From the NCBI GenBank assembly GCA_030535815.1, contig JAUNRD010000030.1, forward strand, positions 1 through 12,191: DNA of 12,191 bases, written 5' to 3'. The notes beneath the pieces are model-generated. The model was not told the DNA's origin. It was given only the letters and a program-made list of their open reading frames with translations, and ran no database searches. Made by a program: the position numbers and the translations under genes. This document shows, in pieces, positions 7,277 to 12,191 of this stretch. How positions within the stretch are numbered: the stretch's first letter is position 1; the number at the start of each line of letters is the position of its first letter. Source of the DNA: Clostridia bacterium (GTDB taxonomy: Bacteria > Bacillota > Clostridia > CAKSNL01 > HGM11501).

Positions 7277-8403
7277 TAGTTTTTTCCTTTCGCTAAAATA
7301 AAGTCTCTCGCCTTAAGGGTTCCGGGATGCAGGAAAGCACCTTTCATTTTTGTATATGAAATATTTGCATCCATTGAGGCAACAAGCGCTTTATCAAGGT
7401 CCTCATACATAAGCTTCCTTATTTCGGAAAGCCCCGGAAAATCCCTTCGCCCGGGCTCTGTCATATCGGCAACAAATATAATCTTTGAAAGCAGCGACAT
7501 ATTTTCGCATCCCGTTGAGTGGTTGTATATGGCATCAAGAATTTCACTGTCCTTTATGCCGTATTCTTCTTTTGCAAGGAATGCTCCCACATAGGAGTGG
7601 ATTATCGGAGGAGCTTTCCTGTCGTCCTCCGACAAAGGGATATTATACTTATCGCAAAGAGCAAAAAGCTCATCATCCGACAGATTTTTCGCCGAGTCGT
7701 GTAATAGTCCCGCAAGATACGCCTTATCGGTATCTGCCCCATAATGCTTTGCAAGGGCGACTGCGGTATCCGCAACGCCAAGGGTATGATTAAACCTTGA
7801 TTCCTTTAGTGTTTCCTTAAGCTTTTTAATTATTTCGCCGTAGCTTTTTTTATAAAGCCCTTTTTCTTTTATATAGGCAAGCACCTTTTCTGAAACCTCA
7901 GACCCTACATCTTCACCGTTTTTAATCTTTTCCCTTATTTCGGTTGAGGATATTTTAATGGGCGGAATTTTTATTTCCATAAAAGGAGGCTTTATTTCTC
8001 CCCCGTCCCTTGTGAAAACCGCAAAACGGCAAAGACCTAAAAGCTCCTCCCACTTATACCAGGTGGTAAATTTTTCATACTGGTCATCCCCGATGATGAA
8101 ATAAAGCTCACAGGAAGGATACATCTTCTTAAATTCCGTCACGGTTTCAAAGCTGTAGCACTTTGTTTCTTTTTTTATTTCAAAGTCCGACACGGAAAGC
8201 CTTTCTTCGCCCTCCAATGCAAGGCGCACCATATTATAACGGTCATCATTCGATGCCGTAAGCCCCGCTTTATGAGGACTTATGCCCGACGGGATAAATA
8301 TAACCTCGTCAAGATTAAGCTTGGAAATTGCAATTTTTGCGATTTCCACGTGCCCCTTATGGATGGGGTCAAAGCTTCCGCCGAAAAGTGCGATTTTTCT
8401 CAT
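7276..8403 (-). CDS. nadD: Fused nicotinate-nucleotide adenylyltransferase (NadD) and YqeK HD-domain hydrolase
   Basis: A 375-aa two-domain enzyme. Residues 1-185 are NadD, which joins nicotinate mononucleotide to AMP from ATP to give deamido-NAD: the nucleotidyltransferase motif G-G-S-F-D-P-I-H-K-G-H is at 8-18 and I-S-S-T-E-I-R at 151-157. Residues ~188-375 are an HD-superfamily YqeK domain, a family shown to hydrolyse Ap4A symmetrically. Its metal ligands are His206, H235-D236, His269, His295 and Asp313 (V-A-D-M-T-E-P-G-R). In B. subtilis these are separate neighbouring genes; here the frame runs through the junction (K-G-L-Y-K-K-S-Y-G) with no stop and no internal start preceded by a clear ribosome binding site. 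The start ATG overlaps the yhbY stop in an ATGA arrangement. The fusion puts an ATP-using adenylyltransferase and an Ap4A hydrolase in one chain. Confidence 0.95.
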   Translation of the reverse strand: MRKIALFGGSFDPIHKGHVEIAKIAISKLNLDEVIFIPSGISPHKAGLTASNDDRYNMVRLALEGEERLSVSDFEIKKETKCYSFETVTEFKKMYPSCELYFIIGDDQYEKFTTWYKWEELLGLCRFAVFTRDGGEIKPPFMEIKIPPIKISSTEIREKIKNGEDVGSEVSEKVLAYIKEKGLYKKSYGEIIKKLKETLKESRFNHTLGVADTAVALAKHYGADTDKAYLAGLLHDSAKNLSDDELFALCDKYNIPLSEDDRKAPPIIHSYVGAFLAKEEYGIKDSEILDAIYNHSTGCENMSLLSKIIFVADMTEPGRRDFPGLSEIRKLMYEDLDKALVASMDANISYTKMKGAFLHPGTLKARDFILAKGKN

Positions 8404-8693
8404 TTAAGATATTTCCTCTTTTCCTTTTCCCTGTGAGGACGGAAAAGCACGAAAACTCTTCCTATGCACTGAACGATGTTGGAAGCGGTTGCCGCCGCAA
8501 CGGTTACTGCCGCGCTTTTTGTGGGAAGGTCGGCGTTCTCAAGAATTTTCACCTTGATAAGCTCGTTTGCTTCCAGCGCTTCAGACAGGCTCTTGCAAAG
8601 AGCATCTGTAATACCGCCCTTACCAATCTGGTAAATTGCGGGAATTTTATTCGCTTCGCCTCTCAAATAGGCTCTTTCTTTACTGGTTAACAA
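8400..8693 (-). CDS. yhbY: YhbY family CRM-domain RNA-binding protein
   Basis: A 97-aa protein that is essentially one CRM domain, an RNA-binding fold associated with pre-50S ribosomal particles. It begins M-L-T-S-K-E-R-A-Y-L-R-G-E-A-N-K and has the signature I-Y-Q-I-G-K-G-G-I-T (about 20-29), followed by E-L-I-K-V-K-I-L and a G-R-V-F-V-L-F-R-P near the C terminus. The start is TTG at 8693, 5 nt after the obgE stop, with AAGGA 9 nt upstream inside obgE; the start follows the family N terminus. Its TGA overlaps the nadD ATG (ATGA). The context next to Obg and RsfS supports a role in large-subunit maturation. Confidence 0.93.
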   Translation of the reverse strand: MLTSKERAYLRGEANKIPAIYQIGKGGITDALCKSLSEALEANELIKVKILENADLPTKSAAVTVAAATASNIVQCIGRVFVLFRPHREKEKRKYLK

Positions 8694-8698
8694 AAAAA

Positions 8699-9970
8699 TC
8701 AGTCCTTATATTCAAATTCAATATCAATTACGCAAACCGTATCACCTTCGCGGCAGCCTGCCTCAACCAAAGCATCGATTATGCCACGCTTACGGAGGGT
8801 TCTCTGGAAATATGCCACGGATTCGTCGTTTTCAAAGTTTACACTGCCCACCAGTCTTTCAACAAAGGGGCCGTCAACATAGTAAACGCCGTCCTCTAAG
8901 GTGATTTCAAACTCGTCTGACGTTTCAGTTTCAAGGTCATAGGCAATTTCCGTTTCAAACACGGGTATGGGAGGCAGAGTTTTAAGCTGACCTTCCACAT
9001 AGTTAAGAAGGGGCGTTAATCCCTGATGGGTTGCCGCGGAAATTAAGAAGCAGGGAATGCCTTTCTCCTTAAGGTAGTTAAGAAATGCGTCCTTCATTTC
9101 CTCGTCATACACAATATCCGATTTATTTGCCGCCACAACCTGGGGTAGTGCGGCAAGATTAGCATTATATGCCAAAAGCTCTTCGTTTATCTTTTCAAAA
9201 TCCTCTATGGGGTTTCTTCCTTCACTACCCGACACGTCCACAACGTGAATTATTATTCTCGTTCTTTCAATGTGGCGTAAAAAATCGTGGCCGAGGCCGA
9301 GACCTTCGGATGCGCCTTCTATAATTCCGGGGATGTCGGCAAGTACAAAGCTTCTTCCCTCACCCATAAACACAACGCCTAAATTTGGCTGAAGTGTGGT
9401 AAAGTGATAGTTTGCAATTTTAGGCTGTGCCTTTGTTACGCAGGATAAAATTGTGCTTTTACCAACGTTAGGAAAGCCCACAAGTCCCACATCCGCTATC
9501 ATTTTAAGCTCCAGTGTTACGGTCTGTTCTTTGGTTTTTATTCCGCTTTTTGCAAACTGAGGTGCCTGACGCACCGGGGTTGCAAAATGCTGATTGCCAA
9601 AGCCGCCGTTTCCGCCCTTTGCCACAACCACTCTTTTATTTTCGCCAGTCATATCGGCAAGAATTTTTCCTGTTTCCTTATCTCTTACGAGTGTTCCCTC
9701 GGGAACGCCGATTAAAAGGTCTGCTCCGCTTTTACCGAAGCATTTTTTCGCCCTGCCGTCCTCGCCGTTTTCCGCAAAATATTTTCTTTTGAATTTAAAA
9801 TCCGCCAAAGTATTAACCTCGGGATCGATTACAAAAACAATGTCGCCGCCCTTACCGCCGTCACCGCCGTCGGGTCCGCCGGCAGGCACATAAATTTCAC
9901 GTCTGAAGGACACAAGTCCATTTCCGCCGTTACCTGCTTTTATTAAAATTTCCGCTTTATCTGCGAACAC
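8699..9970 (-). CDS. obgE: GTPase Obg (CgtA/ObgE)
   Basis: A 423-aa Obg GTPase, which acts in 50S subunit assembly and links it to stress and sporulation control. The glycine-rich Obg domain covers residues 1-158 (A-G-G-P-D-G-G-D-G-G-K-G-G-D and A-K-G-G-N-G-G-F-G-N). The G domain follows with G1 G-F-P-N-V-G-K-S-T at 165-173, switch I F-T-T at 190-192, G3 D-I-P-G at 212-215 and G4 N-K-S-D at 282-285. G5 is S-A-A. The Gram-positive-type OCT domain fills about 345-423. I chose GTG at 9970 (protein M-F-A-D-K-A-E) because AGAGGAG lies 8 nt upstream and the family starts there; the in-frame GTG at 9991 would add seven non-conserved residues and put that ribosome binding site inside the gene. It is the first gene of the leftward operon; the usual rplU and rpmA do not precede it. 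Confidence 0.96.
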   Translation of the reverse strand: MFADKAEILIKAGNGGNGLVSFRREIYVPAGGPDGGDGGKGGDIVFVIDPEVNTLADFKFKRKYFAENGEDGRAKKCFGKSGADLLIGVPEGTLVRDKETGKILADMTGENKRVVVAKGGNGGFGNQHFATPVRQAPQFAKSGIKTKEQTVTLELKMIADVGLVGFPNVGKSTILSCVTKAQPKIANYHFTTLQPNLGVVFMGEGRSFVLADIPGIIEGASEGLGLGHDFLRHIERTRIIIHVVDVSGSEGRNPIEDFEKINEELLAYNANLAALPQVVAANKSDIVYDEEMKDAFLNYLKEKGIPCFLISAATHQGLTPLLNYVEGQLKTLPPIPVFETEIAYDLETETSDEFEITLEDGVYYVDGPFVERLVGSVNFENDESVAYFQRTLRKRGIIDALVEAGCREGDTVCVIDIEFEYKD

Positions 9971-10086
9971 GTTAAGCGCTCCTCTCTCCACCTGTTATCA
10001 ACATTTTGTGTCAGGCTTAAATTTCATGACCTTAAAGCCAAATCTCAAAATGGCATACTTTCCTTAGTATACTATATATCTATATT

Positions 10087-10115
10087 ATTTTATATTAAAA
10101 TAGCGTTTTAGTCAA
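10087..10115 (-). promoter_or_regulatory. Likely sigma-A promoter of the obgE operon
   Basis: On the minus strand TTGACT (10115-10110) is followed after 17 nt by TAAAAT (10092-10087), a good match to the housekeeping consensus. Transcription would begin near 10080, leaving an untranslated leader of about 110 nt before the obgE GTG at 9970. The leader holds two small inverted repeats (10055-10059 with 10066-10070, and 10014-10018 with 10035-10039) but no riboswitch or ribosomal-protein leader that I recognise. The AT-rich surroundings allow alternative -10 boxes. Confidence 0.6.
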
Positions 10116-10160
10116 GTAAAACAAGCATATTTTCCGCTATTTTTGTATAAAATATCGTTA

Positions 10161-10189
10161 TTGACTTATCAAATTTCAGGTGCTATAAT
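10161..10189 (+). promoter_or_regulatory. Strong sigma-A promoter of mgtE and its leader
   Basis: TTGACT (10161-10166) and TATAAT (10184-10189) are separated by exactly 17 nt, nearly perfect for a housekeeping promoter. Transcription should start around 10196-10197, giving a leader of about 155 nt before the mgtE ATG at 10351. It diverges from the obgE promoter, with about 45 bp between the two -35 boxes. A strong promoter in front of a terminator-bearing leader fits control by attenuation rather than by initiation. Confidence 0.8.
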
Positions 10190-10217
10190 TAAATTAATAA
10201 AAAACGGAGGTGTTTTC

Positions 10218-10298
10218 ATGGACGCGGACAGTAGTCGATTATGTATTTTTATCAGAATATCGCACGGTTATCAAGCGTCCGGAAACGGCAGATTTTAA
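10218..10298 (+). CDS. Candidate 26-aa leader peptide upstream of mgtE
   Basis: A short ORF starts at ATG 10218, about 20 nt after the predicted transcription start, and ends at TAA 10296-10298. GGAGG at 10206-10210 sits 7 nt before the ATG, which is as good as any ribosome binding site in the window. The peptide begins M-D-A-D-S-S-R-L-C, with two Asp in the first four residues, and ends S-G-N-G-R-F; it has no signal peptide or clear membrane span and matches no family I know. Its codons overlap the paired arms of the leader structures (10220-10225 with 10275-10280, and 10287-10291 with 10300-10304), so translation would change leader folding before the terminator-like hairpin at 10325-10350. 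Acidic and proline-rich N-terminal codons destabilise ribosomes at low Mg2+ in the Salmonella mgtL system; a similar role here is inference. It is out of frame with mgtE. Confidence 0.55.
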   Translation: MDADSSRLCIFIRISHGYQASGNGRF

Positions 10299-10343
10299 GC
10301 TGCCTGTCTTCTGTTACGCTTTTTCGCCTGTGCGGAAAGGCGG
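10220..10343 (+). promoter_or_regulatory. Structured mgtE leader with possible antiterminator
   Basis: The leader RNA can form GGACGC (10220-10225) with GCGTCC (10275-10280), enclosing a small CGAT/ATCG hairpin (10236-10239 with 10259-10262). A second hairpin is GGCAG (10287-10291) with CTGCC (10300-10304). Bases 10260-10267 (TCGCACGG) can pair with 10327-10335 (CCTGTGCGG), eight pairs with one bulged T. That pairing would occupy the 5' arm of the terminator-like stem, so the two states exclude each other. No M-box hallmark sequence is seen. The pairings were found by eye and no energies were computed. Confidence 0.45.
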
Positions 10344-10350
10344 TTTTTTT
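10325..10350 (+). terminator. Terminator-like hairpin directly before the mgtE start
   Basis: CGCCT (10325-10329) pairs with AGGCG (10338-10342) around an 8-nt loop and is followed by G and seven Ts (10344-10350); the mgtE ATG begins at the next base. The stem is short (five pairs plus a possible T-G), so termination alone may be modest. The 3' arm also contains the only Shine-Dalgarno-like sequence of mgtE (AAGGCGG, 7 nt before the ATG). The same stem could therefore block translation as well as end transcription. Confidence 0.6.
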
Positions 10351-11730
10351 ATGTTTGAAACAGAGATCATTGAAACCTTATCATCTCTTCTTGCAGAGAG
10401 AAAAATTTCAGAAATAAAAGAATTTTTAAGAGAATACAACGAGGTTGATATTGCAGAAATACTCGCAGAACTAAAAGAAGAGGATGCGGTTAAAATTTTC
10501 CGCATTATCCCAAAAGAGCCTGCAGCGGAAATTTTCGCATCCATGGATTCTGATTTGCAGGAGAGCGTAATTTCTGCAATTACCGACAGGGAGCTTCACA
10601 ATATTTTAAACGAGCTTTTTGTGGACGATACAGTGGATTTGCTTGAGGAAATGCCTGCAAATGTGGTAAACCGAATCTTAAAGCACACAGACTCCGAAAC
10701 AAGAAAAGCAATAAATCAGCTTCTCCGCTATCCCGAGGATTCAGCCGGAAGCCTTATGAACACCGAATTCATCGACCTTAAAAAGGAAATGACCGTTAAA
10801 GGTGCTCTTGTCCACATAAGAAGATACGGCGACTCGGTTGAGGATATATCCACCTTTTATGTTACGGAAAAGGACAGGGTTTTAACCGGTACTCTTTCCC
10901 TTAAGGACATCATTCTTGCAAGTGAGGACACTTTAATCGGCGACATTATGGATGAGCGAATAGTATTCTGTCATACCGGTGACGACAAGGAAGAGGTTGC
11001 CGCGATGTTTACGAAGTACGGCTTACTGGCAATGCCTGTGGTTGACACGGAGAACAGAATCGTCGGTATCATCACCGTTGACGACGCCGTAACCGTTATT
11101 GAAGAAGAAACCACTGAGGACTTTGAAATTATGGCAGCGGTTACACCTTCGGAGGATTCCTACCTTAAAACAGGTGTATTCCGCCACTTTATAAACCGTA
11201 TTCCCTGGCTTATGATACTGATGCTGTCTGCCGCGATTACAGGCTCCATCATAGATTCTTTCGAGTCCAAATTATCATCATTGGGCTTTCTCATCGGCTT
11301 TATCCCCATGCTGATGAACACCGGCGGTAACTGCGGTTCACAGACTTCAATCCTTGTTATCCGCTGTCTTGCCCTTGGCGAGCTTAAAGGCTTTGACGTG
11401 CTTAAAGCCTGGTTTAAGGAGATAAGAATTTCCCTTCTTTGCGGCGTTTCCCTCGGCATAGTTAATTTTTTAAGAATTCTGGTTATGAAATATTATTTCG
11501 GTGGTGGCGAATTCGCCTTTGACCTTGTTATAAATATGGCGCTTACCGTAAGCATAAGCCTTTTAATCACGGTAATTTTTGCAAAATCTATAGGCTGTCT
11601 GCTTCCCATAGGCGCAAAAAAGCTGGGCTTTGACCCTGCTATTATGGCATCTCCCTTTATAACAACCATCGTTGACTCGCTTTCGCTTTTAATTTATTTT
11701 AATGTGGCACAAATAATTTTTAATGTATGA
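10351..11730 (+). CDS. mgtE: Magnesium transporter MgtE
   Basis: A 459-aa MgtE-family Mg2+ channel/transporter of the cytoplasmic membrane. Residues 1-130 form the helical N domain and ~130-255 the paired CBS domains, which together sense cytosolic Mg2+ and gate the pore in characterised members. The membrane part (about 283-457) has five helices, with the family motif P-M-L-M-N-T-G-G-N-C-G-S-Q-T-S at 319-333 and F-D-P-A at 427-430. Asp428 and Asp442 match by spacing the conserved TM5 acidic pair, one of which forms the selectivity site. An upstream in-frame GTG at 10210 would add 47 residues unlike MgtE, encoded by the structured leader, and has no ribosome binding site; ATG 10351 restores the usual length. 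Uptake control is probably exerted by the leader. DUF378 follows 53 nt downstream with no terminator between. Confidence 0.95.
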   Translation: MFETEIIETLSSLLAERKISEIKEFLREYNEVDIAEILAELKEEDAVKIFRIIPKEPAAEIFASMDSDLQESVISAITDRELHNILNELFVDDTVDLLEEMPANVVNRILKHTDSETRKAINQLLRYPEDSAGSLMNTEFIDLKKEMTVKGALVHIRRYGDSVEDISTFYVTEKDRVLTGTLSLKDIILASEDTLIGDIMDERIVFCHTGDDKEEVAAMFTKYGLLAMPVVDTENRIVGIITVDDAVTVIEEETTEDFEIMAAVTPSEDSYLKTGVFRHFINRIPWLMILMLSAAITGSIIDSFESKLSSLGFLIGFIPMLMNTGGNCGSQTSILVIRCLALGELKGFDVLKAWFKEIRISLLCGVSLGIVNFLRILVMKYYFGGGEFAFDLVINMALTVSISLLITVIFAKSIGCLLPIGAKKLGFDPAIMASPFITTIVDSLSLLIYFNVAQIIFNV

Positions 11731-11783
11731 TGCATAAACAGTCCGTCCCTTGGCTATACTTAACTCTGTAAGGAGTGATTTAT

Positions 11784-12008
11784 ATGATGATAGCGGACAT
11801 AATTGCATTGGTGCTGGTTATTGTCGGTGCCGTAAACTGGGGTTCAATAGGTTTATTCGGAATAGACCTTGTTGCCACACTTTTTGGCGGCCAGATGGCC
11901 TTAATGAGCAGAATTATTTATTCTCTTGTAGGGCTTGCAGGTATATGGTGTATAACTCTTCTTTTCAAAGAGCGTGGAGTTATCTCTGACGACAGACCTT
12001 TAGACTGA
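11784..12008 (+). CDS. DUF378 family small membrane protein (YuzA-like)
   Basis: A 74-aa integral membrane protein of the DUF378 family; function unknown. Two hydrophobic spans are visible, about residues 2-24 and 38-60, with the conserved turn V-N-W-G-S-I-G-L-F-G-I-D-L between and after the first helix and a short hydrophilic tail ending D-D-R-P-L-D. I place the start at ATG 11784, since AGGAG (11771-11775) lies 8 nt upstream; the in-frame GTG at 11775 overlaps that site. A TATACT box (11755-11760) sits upstream, but I see no convincing -35, so the gene may be read through from mgtE. It ends before the terminator at 12016-12048. Confidence 0.88.
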   Translation: MMIADIIALVLVIVGAVNWGSIGLFGIDLVATLFGGQMALMSRIIYSLVGLAGIWCITLLFKERGVISDDRPLD

Positions 12009-12015
12009 AAGCATC

Positions 12016-12048
12016 AAACCGACAGAACACGGAGTCTGTCGGTTTTTT
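12016..12048 (+). terminator. Intrinsic terminator after DUF378 gene
   Basis: AAACCGACAGA (12016-12026) pairs with TCTGTCGGTTT (12035-12045), an 11-bp perfect stem with an 8-nt loop that runs into six Ts (12043-12048). It lies 7 nt after the DUF378 stop codon and ends the mgtE-DUF378 transcript. Confidence 0.9.
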
Positions 12049-12060
12049 GTTTGTGAGAAA

Positions 12061-12191
12061 AGACGATTGCCGGGCGGGAGGAGCAAGCCCCTCCAATATT
12101 GCCTGCTGCTTGTAGGGGACGGCGTCCTCGACGTCCCACATTGTGTTGCTGCGATAGTGCTAAGCCATACGGCAGTGTAGCGATGCGACAT
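12061..12191. repeat. GC-richer palindromic intergenic sequence, probable dispersed repeat (runs off the window)
   Basis: This gene-free end is visibly GC-richer than the flanking genes and consists of successive inverted repeats: GGAGG (12077-12081) with CCTCC (12090-12094), GGGACG (12116-12121) with CGTCCC (12132-12137), and an imperfect palindrome 12144-12156 with 12178-12190. Modules of the type G-G-A-G-G-A-G-C-A-A-G-C-C-C-C-T-C-C and 'GTAGGGGACGGCGTCC' resemble interspersed intergenic repeats I associate with Clostridia genomes. Only one copy is present here, so the repeat nature is inferred. A 63-codon minus-strand frame crosses it but has no ribosome binding site or family likeness. 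Confidence 0.4.

Noticed and set aside
10210..10350. Extended MgtE N terminus from GTG 10210
   Set aside because: The 47 extra residues are unlike MgtE, the GTG lies within the GGAGG serving the small ORF, and no ribosome binding site precedes it. The in-frame openness looks accidental.
10197..10350. M-box (ykoK) or yybP-ykoY riboswitch
   Set aside because: Length and position fit, but I could not find the conserved core segments of either class by eye. A covariance-model search would be decisive.
12000..12191. Minus-strand ORF at the right end
   Set aside because: It crosses a terminator and palindromic sequence, is low in recognisable features and has no start signal; probably chance in GC-richer repeat DNA.
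1..12191. CRISPR array, tRNA/rRNA genes, insertion sequences, phage or toxin-antitoxin genes
   Set aside because: No regularly spaced direct repeats, tRNA-like cloverleaf ends, transposase motifs or defence-type genes were seen; apart from the items listed the region is ordinary housekeeping DNA.

Overview
The window looks like a chromosomal housekeeping region of an uncultured low-to-mid GC Clostridia, probably a gut-type Oscillospirales or Christensenellales relative. This rests on the gene set (RicT/PSP1, an HolB with a zinc knuckle, the obg-yhbY-nadD-yqeK-rsfS-leuS order, MgtE, DUF378) and on clostridial-style ribosome binding sites. The assignment is an inference; no rRNA or other marker settles it.

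Layout. Positions 1-756 (+) hold the 3' end of a DUF4091 glycoside-hydrolase-like gene. A 16-bp perfect hairpin at 782-817 serves as a bidirectional terminator between it and a long leftward operon. That operon (about 9970 down to 819, minus strand) reads obgE, yhbY, a fused nadD-yqeK, rsfS, leuS, an unfamiliar 425-aa pseudokinase-like protein, a dCMP deaminase family gene, holB and ricT. Gaps are short or genes overlap, which suggests co-transcription from a promoter at about 10087-10115. The genes cover ribosome assembly and silencing (Obg, YhbY, RsfS), NAD synthesis and Ap4A hydrolysis (NadD-YqeK), leucine charging, dUMP supply, the DNA polymerase clamp loader, and RNase Y/sporulation control (RicT).

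The rightward unit begins with a near-consensus promoter at 10161-10189. It is followed by a leader of about 155 nt, then mgtE (start ATG at 10351) and a small DUF378 membrane protein gene, closed by a strong terminator at 12016-12048. Positions 12061-12191 are gene-free and hold GC-richer, palindrome-rich sequence that resembles a dispersed intergenic repeat.

The most interesting stretch is the mgtE leader. It holds a 26-codon upstream ORF with an excellent Shine-Dalgarno and an acidic start (MDAD...), a terminator-like hairpin ending in seven Ts directly before the mgtE ATG, and an upstream segment able to pair with the terminator's 5' arm. This is the architecture of translation-coupled attenuation, plausibly a Mg2+-responsive leader-peptide switch, and it shows no recognisable M-box. 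The second item of note is the pseudokinase-like protein embedded in the housekeeping operon.
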